Part shown: positions 36,909 through 50,351 of the stretch, one piece after another | How the letters are laid out: the number at the start of each line of letters is the position of its first letter | Numbering within the stretch: position 1 is the stretch's first letter | Source: Rhyacophila brunnea | Taxonomy: Eukaryota; Arthropoda; Insecta; Trichoptera; Rhyacophilidae | DNA: 64,000 nt | Direction: 5' to 3' | Assembly: GCA_022495005.1 (NCBI GenBank) | Contig: JAGYXB010000056.1 | Span: 372,001 to 436,000, forward strand | Notes under the pieces: generated by a model | What the model was told of the DNA's origin: nothing | Database searches by the model: none | Seen by the model: the letters and a program-made list of their open reading frames with translations, nothing else | Translations under genes and position numbers: made by a program

Positions 36909-39145
36909 AATTACATGCTAGTAATGCAAACAATACCATTAATTTACTATATATAGTACATACACAACACAGCATACAGTTTCGGTTTGTCGCAGTTCTT
37001 TAACACCAGTTAGGTAGGTATGTTACATTAACATAGAAAGAACTTATTCCACAATTCCAAATGTTGAGGCAAAATCTAGCCATTGTAATTATCGAATGAA
37101 TGAGCTACGTAACATTATTACTACAACATGGGCTGTACCTATTTATAGGCAAACAATACAGTGATACAATACTATTGTGCTTGCTGAATGAAATCATTAT
37201 CGCCCCATTATTACAAGTTTACTTAGCAATAAGTCTGTGAGTTATGATTTGATTACAAGTCTTGTTCATTACTACTAGCATTACGGTGACGTACCTACGT
37301 ATAGTCTAGTATACGTCTAGCTAGGCCGTAAGCATTTTAGTCGTAAATCGAATAGTGTTTACAAAACATTATAGTGTATAATATCATGTATGTGCAAGTA
37401 TGCTACGTATGACGTCGTTTCCCAGTAATAGCTATTTTGAGATCGAATCATTAAAGCGGCCAGCCGCGACAACACGTCGCAGTGGGTGATGGGTGGGCAT
37501 ACATGTATAATGTCTGGGTATGGTGGGAGAAGAAGCGGAATAAAGCGGGGTACTGCTGCGGAAGTAAAGAAGGTGAGATAAGGTACACACGAGGTCGAAC
37601 GAGTGTAAAAGAAAGGATCATTGTCCATCTAAACGTCTGGTGGTAGTGTCATAATGAGTGCAAGATCTTAGTGGTCTAACGACATGCTTGAATAGACAGT
37701 CACAATATTTTTTCTACAGTCGAATACAATAACAATCATCTAATATTCCCCGGCGCGTTGATTGTATTTGTAGCATCGCTGCAGGGTGAGGAGCGTCGCG
37801 ATGAACTGACGGAAGTAATAAGGAAACCCTGTTTGTGTCCGTCTGTGTCTGGCACAAAATCGAAGAAATCGAAATTTCGTCTGCAGTTGTTCCACATACG
37901 TATCTATAATAGTGCCTAACTTAGTACAATTTATACACTTGGATAATATTAGGTATGTGATATTAAAATAACCATTAACAATGGCAGAGGTAGCAAAATA
38001 GACTTAATGTTAAAGAAAGCTAACTGAAACCAAACGAAATCAGGAAAACCTAAAGATGTTCAAGAAAACCCATATTCTATTACGACGGAGGTGAAGCGGC
38101 CTTAATATGCCTAGGTATATGAAAGTGAAGCTGCAAAAATGGCTACTAAAACTAAAAATTCAAGTAGTTTAGTTTAAAATTTGGCAGAGCACTGGGATAA
38201 AATCGCCTTGTGCAACAAAGCTGAAATATAGATTTTTATACGATGTGCTATCATTATTTTGATTAAAAACAACGGAAAATCATGAATGACATTATGTAAG
38301 TAAATAACCAATTTAATCCTAGGTTTTTTATCCTAGAAAAAAAAATGTGGCAACCCCTGGTAAAATCAAACATTGTCGACTAACAAATAAACAATATTGC
38401 CAGTAGATTAAACATACCCACAGAAACTTTAAACAGCCACCACAAAATGTTTCATCAAAACCGAGGACAAGAGTGACAACAATAAAACTTATTCCTCCCT
38501 AGATAAATTATTTTATTGTAGGAAAGCAAACCGTGGGGAGATTTTTTTTACTCAAGAAAAAGGATACCTTTACAATAAAAAAAGCAATTCATTGCTAATG
38601 TAATTTGAATAATTAATTTATCAGCAAACTGGTTAAATCCGGCAAACAGATTTTCCTTCGAATTAAATGTAGAGGCAGTAGTTTGGCAAAGTGATAAGTA
38701 TTTTTCAGCGTATCGAACGAGCAGTATCCGATTTTAGAAGGGGGCCACGAGTTTTATAATGAATGTAACGCTCGCGTTGCGTCACTTCGCAACGTAACAC
38801 CCCGACCGCCGAGCGAACCGTTTCCATTATGCGATGCCGAATACGAAATTTTCAAAAGAGGCTTCTGCGGACGCCCTGGCAACGTTACGCGAGTGCTTTT
38901 TTCCTCCTCGGCAACCGTTTGCCTATTCATGAAATTACGCTGAGCGCTGACATAACCACAGCCACCAAGGGTAAACAACCAAACGCTGCTGACGAAATAT
39001 CCCATTTTCCAGAGATAGAATATCCATCCTTTCTACTACGCATCGACTTATCCACATTTTCCCGCGCTTTCATTCCATCGATACACATCAAGCCTGCAGA
39101 TATAACAACTACATAGTGTGATGTCGTCTCCAGCGGGTCTAATCT
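36909..39145. other. No confirmed gene; scattered GC patches
   Basis: Patches at 37,440-37,620, 37,740-37,900 and 38,750-39,110 are less AT-rich and carry plus-strand donor-like GGTGAG sites at 37,573 and 37,785. No coding exon can be assembled. Confidence 0.35.
37359..37628 (-). CDS. Unrecognised 89-codon open frame (doubtful)
   Basis: ATG at 37628 starts MDNDPFFYTRSTSCVPYLTF and runs 89 residues. No domain, signal peptide or repeat is recognisable. The plus strand of the same interval has a good splice donor (AAG|GTGAGAT near 37,573), so it may be part of an exon read the other way. Treat it as a chance frame unless expression is shown. Confidence 0.12.
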   Translation of the reverse strand: MDNDPFFYTRSTSCVPYLTFFTSAAVPRFIPLLLPPYPDIIHVCPPITHCDVLSRLAALMIRSQNSYYWETTSYVAYLHIHDIIHYNVL

Positions 39146-40229
39146 ACACACAAGGTTGCTTTCGGTCCGCTACGGCAGCTAAATAGGGTAGGAAAGTATG
39201 GAATTATTAACACTTATTGTAACAATCAGTGGCGCACCCAGGGGGGGGGCCAAGGGGCCTTGGCCCCCCCCAAAAACATTGAAATTGAAAGCCAATAGAT
39301 TAGACAAATAAAAACACGGCAAAAAAATGATTTGTAATAATTCTCCAGCACCCTTTTAGAAAAAAATTCTTAGATTTTAATTTCTAACACAAAAATTTCG
39401 AAACACTAATGTCAGGTTTTTTTAGAAACCCAATACCTAAGGGAACTGTCAAAAAATTCTCGGTGTCCACCCGAATTCCGGAGTGGTGTAGGTCATGGCT
39501 GGGAAGGGCTGACAGGGCTCTAGCCTGGGGGCCCGGGCTGTGGGGGGCCCGGCGTGTCGGGTTGACCAGATAAGTGAGATAAACACACATCATAAATTAG
39601 CTTTAATAGTAAAAAAAGTCGCCTGCGGCGCTATTACACTTCATGACCATGAACATTTTCAATTACTTATATAATTGTGCAATATATTTTCAGATTATTA
39701 TGTGTCGATACTCGACAGCTCCATTATTAAAGTAGATGTATTAAAAATCGCCAATAATTCACTGTATAAGTACCCTTAATTTGAACTAAAATACAATTTG
39801 AAAAACGTTAATGTAGTGTTTTACACTGCATTTAATCTTAGCGGTAGGTAGGAGGGCCCGTATCAGGATGTGGGGACCATGGTATAGGTACACCGAGTGC
39901 AATAGACAAAAGACCGATAAACGAGAAATTAAGCTGTGAAGAAAAAAAAGAGTCTATGGGACTAATTAACCTTCTCCTCCTTGGGCCCCCCCCAATATTA
40001 AATCCTGGGTGCGCCACTGGTAACAATTACAATAATTTAGGTATAATTGTTACAATAAGTGCCATGTGTCAACAGCACCTCTCTCCCTGTGATAAATTTT
40101 AGACCGAGATAGACAGTTTTGACAGTTCAGACGGTTAACTTATTGTAATTATTACAATGATTGTTAATAATTCGATACTTTCCTACCCTATTTAGCTGCC
40201 GTAGCGGACCGAAAGCAGTCTTGTGTATA
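39146..40229. mobile_element. Long-TIR MITE split by a later hAT insertion
   Basis: ACACAAGGTTGCTTTCGG...GCAGCTAAATAGGGTAGGAAAGTAT on the left is mirrored on the right (ending TTGTGTATAG), with arms of about 75 bp. Removing the hAT element inside leaves a roughly 280 bp foldback element. Confidence 0.7.
39219..40027. mobile_element. 793 bp hAT element inside the MITE, with perfect duplication
   Basis: CAGTGGCGCACCCAGG at 39227 and CCTGGGTGCGCCACTG ending at 40019 are 16 bp perfect inverted termini. GTAACAAT is duplicated exactly at 39219-39226 and 40020-40027. GGCCCCCCCC tracts lie just inside both ends. It has no transposase. Confidence 0.88.
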
Positions 40230-40513
40230 GAATAGATGCGCTGAAGTAGTATCGTGTGTGCGTGTCCTTAACCAGTGCCTGCGAAACCGGCTCAAGTTAA
40301 GTACCGTCATAATAATTGACTCCATAACCAGTGTCCTTTCGGGAATACTATCCCATCAAAAATCACGGTCACTGAAGACTAAGTAGAAGAATATACATGG
40401 AAAAATAGTAAAACAAAATATCATAGTTAATATATTATATGAATTATAAACCGAAAGAGTGGGAGGACATTGAGGAAGCCTTCACCCAGCAGAGCAGTGA
40501 AGCAACAACGATT

Positions 40514-41229
40514 AATTATGATATCATCGTCAGCCAGGATCAATCCACTGCTGTATGAAGGCCTCCCCAAGCTTCCAACTCTCTCGGTCCTGTGTATTTC
40601 GCTGCCACGTATTTCCGCCGAACTTTGCCAGTTCGTCAATCCAGCGGCTTTTAGGGCGACATTGTGGCCGTTTCATGCCCCTTGGGTACCACTGGATGAC
40701 GGCATTTGTCCAGCGGCCGTTCTTTCGGCGAGCAATGTGCCCCGCCCATATCCATTTCAGCTGTTTGGCAACGTCTATTACATCGCGTATTCCTGTCTGC
40801 TTCCTAACCCATTCGTTTCTCTTACGGTCCTTTCGCGTGATGCCCAACGTACACCTCTCCATGCCTCGCCGTGCGACTTTTAGCTTTTGGACATCTCTCA
40901 TGTTGAGGGTCCGTCTCGCAGCCATACGTGAGCACGGGTAGCACACATTGGTTGAACACCTTACGCTTAAGACATAATGGTAGGTCACTCTTGAATATAC
41001 TATTCAGACGTCCGAAAGCACTCCGTCCCAGCTTTGTTCTTCGAACAATTTCATAATGCATGCTTCCGTCTATGGGCACCTACTGTCCGAGATAGACGTA
41101 GCTGCTGACTTGCTCGAGTTGGGTGACATGAATACAGATAATCGCAGGGTCCGAACAGCTTATCACTTTTGTCTTTGAGACATTTATCTTTAGGCCGACC
41201 GTTTGACTGACATCCGACAATTATGATAT
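40514..41229 (-). pseudogene. 5'-truncated RTE-type retrotransposon fragment, copy 2, with target duplication
   Basis: This is the same family and orientation as the fragment at 33.2 kb. The minus strand encodes the RT C-terminus: KSDLPLCLKRKVFNQCVLPV, a small deletion after TYGCET that shifts the frame, then GITRKDRKRNEWVRKQTG, WAGHIARRKNGRW, RPKSRWIDEL and the final IQQWIDPG. The last 100 residues are open, unlike copy 1. An 11 bp repeat, AATTATGATAT, flanks it at 40,514-40,524 and 41,219-41,229, proving a 5'-truncated insertion. Nothing upstream of the RT palm is present, so it cannot move by itself. Confidence 0.86.
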
Positions 41230-42201
41230 GATAAAACCTAATTCGTATAAACCGCTTTCTTTTGGTTTCAAGAGGAATATTGCCAGGCTAAAATTTAAAT
41301 TATTTTTAATTTCTTAAATCATTATTTCTAAAAAAAAAAAAACATTCACCTCATTGCTTCATCATTTTATTCTACACGTGGTTCGTTTAACTTTAACAAC
41401 AAGATTTAAGTTTGAGCATTGTTAATGCCAAGAATAGAAGAAAAATCAAGTTAGGTAGATACATACTGGACAACCGGTAAATTTCCAAATTATAGTTGAC
41501 ATGGGCAGGTTGATTTTTTTGCGAATTATTAAGTTTCAGTGACTGCGACTTTATTTATATCAGAACAGATATAATAACACCCATGAACAAAGCAATCATT
41601 GAATCAAAATAAAAGGTAATTTGAAAGTGTGGAATTTGCGACGCGTGCATAGATTTAATCATTTTTGATCACGTAGCCGGCATGTCGCGGCCCACCTCTG
41701 CCATGGCAGAATTTTCGCCGGCGGCGGGGCAGGAAAATATCATTTTCCGCGGCGAACACTGAAACGTAGCACCAACCAGCGAACAAAACATAACTCGCAT
41801 CGGAACGGGAAATCATAATATTTATGCACGGTGCTTCTTTGCGCAGCTGTTACTTACTACAATAATTAATACCTAGCCCGCAATTTGAAATTTCGATACC
41901 GCCATTGTCACTATTGAAATAAATACTCAACTTGTCATTTCGTTCGTTTTTATCGTAAGGAACTAACTGCTTTCCGGAATATTACATAATATTATTGCAA
42001 CCAATCGATTTAAGAACTATCGGTTATACATAATAATATTATTCTGTTCTATATAATATTATTATATAGAACGTTAATAGTAGAAGAAACTGAAAAATAA
42101 TATATTTACTGTGTATTTACGTAACGACTATGCATACGTCGTAGGGGGTACGAGTGTAGAAAAATATTTATTTTGATCTTAATTAACGCATTTCTTTAGA
42201 T
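41230..42201. other. No gene seen
   Basis: A CpG-rich patch lies at 41,670-41,790. A 27 bp palindrome (GTTCTATATAATA...AGAAC) lies at 42,047. Confidence 0.45.
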
Positions 42202-42544
42202 GTTAGACTTAGGGATAGCAATATCGTTATTTCAAAACCGGCATCAGACAATACCGATATATTAGGTATTGAAAGTGAAAACAAAATGTATCAATTAACA
42301 TAAAAGGCTAAATAGGACTGTATTTTTGTCGGGTAACGCGATGTCTGGTTTACTTCCGCGGCCCATCACCATCCTTGGTGCTATACCTATGCTATAAAAT
42401 ATTAATATTTCAAAGAGATTTTTACATATATTATAATTTATTGGTAGATACTTCTGTTTTTCCCAATTATTTTAGGAATACCGGTACCTAATCAATGTGA
42501 AATAACGGTATTGATATTTTCATATTGCAATCCCTAATTAGACA
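42202..42544. mobile_element. Short hAT element, TAGGGATTGC family copy 3
   Basis: The 327 bp element starts TAGGGATAGCAATATCG at 42210 and ends ATTGCAATCCCTA at 42536. Flanking octamers GTTAGACT and ATTAGACA agree at 6 of 8 positions. The interior differs from the two larger copies, so this is a separate deletion derivative. Confidence 0.65.
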
Positions 42545-42685
42545 ATGTACGGGTAATTTTGGATTTGTAGGCAGTTGCGATTAGTGATCCACTGAAGGCC
42601 GAGATGCATGGAATGTCCGTTTGCCGTTTACGGGCTTTTAAACGGATACATAGTTAAGTTAGTAAATATTATAATCAAACGTGGG

Positions 42686-42945
42686 AAACAAATCGTCAGC
42701 TGAATGCAGAACTATTCTAACGTACATTTGAAATTTTTGGGAGAGTTTTTTGAACTTATTTATTATCTTTATGGATAAAGGATGCATCATATTTTAGTAG
42801 GAGTATTGATGGTGCATACACTTGTCCATATAAATAATAAATAACTGAAGTAGGCTGTTTCAAAAAACTCTTCTGCAAAATATTTAAAATGTGAGTTAGA
42901 ATAGTTCTTTTAGCATTCAGCTGACGAATGGTAACAAATGGAAAA
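42686..42945. repeat. 260 bp imperfect hairpin
   Basis: CGTCAGCTGAATGC...GAACTATTCTAAC at 42,692 pairs with the inverted GTTAGAATAGTTC...GCATTCAGCTGACG at 42,895-42,926. Pairing continues through the AGAGTTTTTTGAA and ATTTATTAT blocks to a short loop near 42,795. Arms are about 110-130 nt with mismatches. It could be a foldback MITE or a hairpin-RNA source. Confidence 0.6.
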
Positions 42946-44221
42946 ATCTGACTTCGCATGTGACGTTACCTGAATCATACCTCGCGACTTTCGCAGACGT
43001 CATTATATTTATATATAATATCGATGTATCCATGTCACTTTGACGTTGTTTCTATACAATGCAACTCGACATTATATTATGCACTTCGGGCTAAGTGTGA
43101 TCGGAAATAATTTTAGATTCCACGAAAAATGAAAAATACCAAATTATTTTTACGATATAGGTTCGCCAATATGTTTAAAATAGTAATAATAGCATAATAT
43201 AAAAAGATGGCAACGCAGGTTACTCAAAAGTTACAAGAAAACAATGAGTATACTCCTTATGAATACAAACATCGCGTTTGATGGACTACTAGTTAACTAT
43301 TACCGAATATTATGGATTATGATTTGTTAGATCCGAGATTAGCTCTATTATGTGGTACAAATTTTAATTACTCCAGTCTCTATACAATTTACGCGTGAGC
43401 TTTGTTTTAATTTATAAAATGATGTCAGAGTGCCTAATTAATAATAAACAAAAGCAGAACCATTTTGCGGGTCGAAAATTACCTCCATATCATTCTTATT
43501 ATGGCAATGGGTATATTATTTATATTATAAAAAAGAGCCATAATACAGCGTGTGTACAAAAGAGTTGCCTTGGGAACGCGATTCGAGCCTCGCGAGACAG
43601 AGTGAAAGAGATACAGATATGAGGCGAACGGGAGACAGAATAGTCAAATCACTGGCGATGGATTCCATCTCGCTGACAACAAAAGAGACGTCTAGAGAGG
43701 GAACAGTGATGAAGGAGGGAGCGAGAGTATAACGACGTAATGACTCACGTCACACTAAGGTGAGCTCCGATCGTCTCACTTTGGTCGAGCATCTAGCATA
43801 GCCAGCCTAGCATAGAGGTTTCTCACGAAATCAGCAGTCATTATATTTTTTTAATTACGTAAATGGACGATAATCGTTCTTGTATCGTTAAAAGTACACA
43901 GTTGGAAGACGTCAACTAATTAAGCCGGTGTTCTTCATTTTGACGGCAGTAAATCTTCTTTATTGAGATTTTTCACAATCGAATAATCATAATGCAGTCC
44001 GGCGATAATTTGATACTCAGAGTTATACCCCGTTTACATGTACATGTGGTATACTGCTGACAGTACGTATTATCGTGGCCATAACAAAAAATGAATCAAA
44101 AAAGTTCAGAAGCTTCTAAATTCTCACGCGACAATTGGACTGTGCAATATCTGTACCTGCGCAGAACGTTAGCAGCGAACTTGCCAGTAAAAAATCGAAC
44201 TACACCGCGCAGACTCATTTT
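42946..44221. other. No gene seen
   Basis: Mostly AT-rich. A purine-rich, less AT-rich patch at 43,560-43,810 carries short frames (43395-43622, 43550-43732) without recognisable features. Confidence 0.45.
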
Positions 44222-44407
44222 GAGATTAACCGATTATCACGACCTGTCAAATAGTACCATAAAATGACAACATTGCGTCTCGCTTACTCTTGAAGAATGA
44301 GATTGGCGAAGCACTTTTACGTGCAAACAATAATGATTATCGCGATAGTTTACAATACACATTGGTAGTAAATTAGTAAATCCATGCACGTGTACAGGCG
44401 CTATATT
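44222..44407 (+). repeat. Orphan dispersed repeat Y, copy 1
   Basis: Contains AACCGATTATCACGACCTGT, CTTACTCTTGAAGAATG and ATTATCGCGATAGTTT. All recur in inverse order at 50352-50548. No coding frame or transposon termini are seen. Confidence 0.6.
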
Positions 44408-44511
44408 AGACTAGGTACTTATTTTTCATTGGTTCTACAATGCGATGTCTTGGCTACTTCGCGAAGAGGTTTCGTAACATTTTTTTTACTATAAATAGAT
44501 ATTAACCACTA

Positions 44512-44640
44512 ATATTACTCAGCCTATTACGTTCATGCTCTGGGTCCAAACAAACAGAGCATGCAAATTTTCCAGACCCGGGATTCGAACCCGAGACCCG
44601 TACTCGTCCATCGTGGTCGATACCGTTATACCGGGAATCT
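44512..44640 (-). repeat. tRNA-derived SINE-like repeat, copy 1
   Basis: On the minus strand, GGTATAACGGTATCG (A-box-like) is followed by GGTTCGAATCC (a perfect B box) and CGGGTCTGG. A non-tRNA tail follows with TTTGTTTGGA, CAGAGCATG and TAATAG. The same tail follows the B box at 57.7 kb. Acceptor-stem pairing fails, so it is not a working tRNA. Confidence 0.6.
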
Positions 44641-47600
44641 GAGATTTCGATAGATAATCAACCGCTCACTTCAAATTATATTGATGTAATAAGTAGTTAA
44701 CATTGTAAAATTAATAATGGAATTCTACTGCGTTCTATATCGAGATTGCGGAGTCAACACAATCGAGAGTGATATCGAGGTGTCCTGGGATTACAAACCA
44801 TACTGGCTGTTCAGTAATACCTAATAATTGATTGAACGAAAATACGTAATAATATGAAAATCACAGTCAATGAATGGCGAACAAATAGTAAAGGTACGAA
44901 TCCATTAAATTACAATTTATAAAATGCCAGATGTAGAGTAATTAATCAAAAACTCGAAATTACGAATGCCAAAGGACAATGAAAAAAGGATAGGTTCTCT
45001 GGGATCATCGACCGATCATCATTAAACGGATAAAAAAAGTCATCAATATTATTTATGACGCCACAGTAAAATTTTATGAATTATTAAACAAAATAAAATA
45101 ACCGCGCTGGAACCCCCAATGGGCCGACAATCTCGCGACTGAAGAATATCCCCAAAGGATTTGTAATGCTTGTCATAATATGACGTACCTACTTTTGACA
45201 ATTTTATCTGATATACGCGAGGGCTGAGGTGAAAGTAGTGATATTATCAGACTATCCATATAGCAGCCTCTTGATATTTTCTCGACAGCCTAATTGGACA
45301 AGAGGGTTCTTAATGAAAAACGGCAAAGTCATTTATCTACCTCAGGGATGCTGCGTTTATCATGTAGGGTTGCTGGGTAGCATTACGCAGGGGTTCGCAC
45401 GTACATAAAAAAAACGTATACTCCATCAAATTAGTTACGTGGTTGAAAACTAAACGCATGCATATTCATAATTATTTTTCAAGATCTTCAGTGTGATCGA
45501 AATCAAATAATTTTCAACACGTCCTAATTAATAACTTCGCGTTGTTTTGAGATATCACATTTAGAACTAATATTTGTAAAATTCCATATAAAATCTAAAT
45601 ATCAAAGCGCCTGGATGGAAATTGGCAATGAGTAATCAATTAATCCACGCGCAATGTATGCGAAAAGATAATTGATTGATTTATGTATATGTGATACTAT
45701 TTAAGCAAACATCTGAAGCCGTGTTAGCAGAAAAAGACAAGAAAGTTGTAAAGACACAATCTGTATGTATGTATATCACAAATGTATCTACAGTCTACGG
45801 ACACAATCCACATTCATCTTTATTAACATGTTAACGAAATAATGAAATCTGCATGTGCAGATTCAGATATCAATGGTCAGGCTCGTTTAGTTCTTCACAC
45901 GATCCGTCCATTAGTAGTAATCATTGGTTTTATCAACAAGGCTGAACTAAGGTTTTTAGCCAAAATCATTTAAATAAACTAAAGGTTATAATTTATTTAT
46001 ATTAGGTAAATTGCCTACACTGAGGCAGCTAATTAATTCAATGATCGGGTTTGTTCCTGCCTCAGTTTGAGCCCGGAAAAGTTTGCACACCGCCACCGCC
46101 GACAGCTTATTATCGTGATCCATCCAACCATGAATATGAGACGAATTAATGAATGTACCCACACACACCGGTAGTTCCTATACCTATGTGTAATATGCTA
46201 ACACGGCGCTACTGGAAAATAATGCTCAATTTAGCAGAAAACCAGCTATGAATTTGTATATAATAATAAATGTACTGTAAAACATTTATCTTTGTCAATT
46301 TACAAGGATTTCAAAATGTTAAAGATACAAAATGAAATGATAGGAGAGTTGTTTAATTAGTAAGGTACATGTACCTAGTACATACCCACGAAAGGTTCAA
46401 GTCTCAGACAGAGGTGAATTTACTAATCGGACCACGAATTGAAAATAGCGCCGAAAAAATTCAAAAAATATTATGCAAATAAACGAAATCCTTGTGCAAC
46501 ATGTTTGAATGTTAGCTGTTGCATTAAAAATACTAATTAACTGTTAAATTAAAAAAGACGCATTGAGTAAATCACTACTTTCAAAAAATGGGCATTTAAC
46601 AAGAGATTTGTTATTGAAATAATAACTTCAAGTAGGTACCTATATGAGTTAAATCAGAGGACAAACGAGCTAAGTATAAAACGTAAAATAATACATTGAA
46701 TTCTTCTGATGACTTCGGAATTAGGTAAACAACGATGTTTTTTGAAAAAAATACTTCCACCATTATAATTATGTATCTACATTCAATAAATTAATAATTA
46801 TAATGAGTTGTTTTTCGTGTCCTTGAACATTCATTTAATTTTACTACAGTGCAGCCCAATCAGTGCAGCTAGTAAGGCCCCAGTCTGACTAAATCTGTCC
46901 CTGTATTAAGAGCATCCGATAAAGTTTCTAAAATCCTTCGCGGCCTTATAACCCCTTCATTACAATCGCATAAGATACGTGTACGCATAAGCATTACTTA
47001 CTGCTGCATTGTTACTAAGATAATTTTGTTACTAATTACCTTAATTCTGCTTGTTCGTTTGTTAGCATTGTTTATAATTGCTGTTTCGCTGAATTTTCTT
47101 CAGCATGCTATAACGAGGTAATGTTAAGACATATTACATAAAGTCACTTTTTAAAAAAATAGGTCTAAAAGTATAACGTAACTCTCGTAAATGAACCGCT
47201 CGTATAAATTTCATTGTTTGGTAATAAACATTATGAATACAGATAAATATGGTATAAGCCTACATTTCAATAAAACATACATATCACAAATTCGCGATGA
47301 TGTTTACCAAATCCACTTTAATATCGAAATGTTCTATGTATGAAGCTACCATGAACAATTTAATCAATAGCAATATGATATAACGAGAAAGCCCTGATAT
47401 GAGAGAATAACTATCGTATGTAGTGTGATCAAACAATTCGTACAAGCAAATACGATACATAAATAATAATAATAGTGATACAAAAGATATTGGCAATTCT
47501 AAATAATGTCGGAAATATTGGAAATATTCGAAGGACGTGTCAAACGAACTGGTTTTATTATCTCGCCGCGTCCAGATGCCGCTGTAAATCTTTATTATGT

Positions 47601-47989
47601 AGTAAATCAATATTAGTCATTCGGAGTTTCTTTCAGATTATGTAGATGTCAATTTTAAAAATATCAACTCGTTAAACAGTTATTAAAATCTGTCACATTT
47701 CCAAGAAGCAAGCCGGGAGGCCTCTGGCCACGACCAAATCCGTGTAATAAAAATGACATTAAAATAAAATTCAAAATAAACATGCAGATTATAAATATTG
47801 ATGGAATGGGTAAAGCTCGTAAAATCATCTTGCTTGCCTTCTAAATATTAAAAAAATCGACTATTTAAGGCGAAAAAAAAAACGTTTTTAAGGATACGTG
47901 GAAACCGGTTGTCATATCTGTTTTTAGACGATGATAATATGGTATATTATATTTGATAGTTTTTACTTGTAGTTTACTGAACTATGAGT
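44641..47989. other. No gene seen
   Basis: A patch at 46,000-46,170 is less AT-rich and open on the minus strand (60 codons from a GTG), with no family recognised. The rest is AT-rich. Confidence 0.4.
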
Positions 47990-48315
47990 AGCGCAACGTG
48001 GTGAACGTTAGGCATAATACGCACATACCACAAAAGAAACCGACGGATAATAAGGATGCAGACAAGAATACGCGTCGATGTGTGAGAGGTCACCAAGCTG
48101 ATGAAATGGCAATGTGCCGGAATGTCGTTCCGCGAGTGGAAAATTGCTGGAAAAATGAAGTCATAAAGTGGTCACCAAGGGCACAAAACGATTATATGGA
48201 CGTCCTAAATCCTGCGTTGGCACGATGAAGTTGATTCGAGAAGTCGTCGTGACTAAGTCTAGTAAAGTAGAGTAGAAGATGATCTTCGTCCAGCAGTAGA
48301 TCGACTCCGACTGAT
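47990..48315 (+). pseudogene. Degenerate RTE-type 3' fragment (plus strand)
   Basis: Broken plus-strand frames match the tail of the two better RTE copies: a DV..VTKLMKWQCAG segment, then RVENCWKNEVIKWSPR, then FVQQ followed by stop and IDSD near the end. Frames switch at least twice and stops are frequent, so it is an old copy. No target duplication was found. Confidence 0.55.
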
Positions 48316-50351
48316 GATAAATAATTAACAGGCGTTTATGTGACCAAACTCCATTATAAAGGGTTCGTAACCAAGTTTTTAAAACAGATTGCCAAAAACA
48401 CACTCTCAGACTTGTTGATTCTTTTTTTACATAAATGTGTACATTGTGTGGTTAGTGGTTAACTTATTGCATTTATTCACCCACCTATATAATATGCAAT
48501 CTACACTGTTTCTGGATTAACCATAATACTAAAACTAATGTCATATTCATAGATATAGTAAAGAAACCAATCTGGGTGATTCGATACAAAAATGCTACTA
48601 AATAAAATAATTTAAGCCAAGGAGGATCCTAAGAATCGATAATTTTGAACACATTGCATTACCCGCTATTTTTATTTTTTCAAATGGGACGAAACGTTCT
48701 ACGACCATGCCGATGGCATGGTAGGTACAATTATTGCATTTTCAATAGATCCGTGATTCGGTCTTGGTTTTATTGAAGAACTCAGAACAATTTTTGGTGG
48801 GTTATAAGAAAAAAAAATTAAAACCTCAATAAAAAAAAATTGACCACTAATATCGCCTGGCAACATCGACCCCTAGAACCTATCCCAATTGTCAGAATGC
48901 GTTCCGCATATTATATGTACGAAAAGTCTATGTGAGGCTGGACTAAAGAATGGAGGCTTTGATTAATTCAATTCCCAAGCACTACACACCGAATGCAAAA
49001 CTGCAATGAATTAGGCACACCCCACTTAAATTTCAATACAGAGCACGTCACGCAAGGGGGCGTTTGGGAATCTATATTTACCAATGATCTAATTTCGTGT
49101 AATTCCATCGCGCTATTAATTATTTAACAATATTTACATGGGACGTTCAGTTTTTTTTTAGCTAAACACCTGAGACCGGTTCTGTTTTATGGTTCAAATT
49201 GGAAAACATTGTAACACACGGGAACACTAAATTGAGAGCGAAGACGTCATCACGATGATTGTGGGTGACTGTGACCCTTCATTGTCATATTTCGCCATAA
49301 AATCTTTACGTCACATTTTTTAAAAATCTAACATTCGATAAAGATAATTTCATTGAAAACAATTGAGTTTCAGTAGATTCTCACGGAAACTTTATTCTCG
49401 GAACATTTTCTCTATTCCCTTCGTCAGAAATCATCAAAATATATAAGACCCCTCTTCCCATTAGGTCGTTACGTCATATATTATGTTGGACCATTAGTGG
49501 CTATGGAGATATGAACATTTAGGTACATAGAATATAAATATTATAAGTAATATTTAAATTAATGTAGATACTCGTAATAATATTAATAATTTAATTTCGG
49601 ATGCTGTCGTTTCGAAACTATATTGTTCTGGGAAAATATCATTCCACTGGGCAAAAAGAATTCAGTAAATAGAGCCTCGCAGGGATTATGGCCTCTATTG
49701 AGAAATAAAGTGAAATTACAGATAATTTGTGTGTTTTAGCTGATTATTTTTTTTATATTTACAAAAGAGGGTCCACATTTTATAATGATAATAATGTTGT
49801 TATGTTCCCCAGGCTGTGTTTATAAAGAGATGTTTTCTTCGAAATATTTTTGTGTATTATTCGATCGCAAAAACAACAATCCGTACGAGTGAGTCCACGC
49901 ATGCCATGTTTGAATAAAACGTGTTTACGAAAAAAATGCTGCGGCCGCTTCATGAATAATTTCATCGCACATTGGGCATACATACGATTTGAATAAAATA
50001 TCTATCTGCCCGATACACAGATCGATTGGGCGATAAAATGTGTGATTGTGAAATTGAACTGGAAAAAAATGGGGAATAGAAGAATAAGGCCACAACAAAA
50101 ATATACGATACAATCTTTAAATTCAAACTGATTACCCCAATTCGTTGTGTGCTTATATGGGTATAATCAGACGAGTGCAGTTTCGCATTTCGGCAAATTA
50201 AAAAATGTAAGTAGAGGGAATTGGGCTGATACCTCATTCATTGACTGATACGAAATCATGGAGTTAATTCATAAAATCAAAATACGCAATCCATTACTTC
50301 AGTCAGACACGAGGAATAATAAACGATCATACATGTGAAAAATAATGTAAA
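48316..50351. other. No gene seen
   Basis: AT-rich sequence; frames at 49,780-50,237 are short, overlapping and without domains. Confidence 0.45.
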
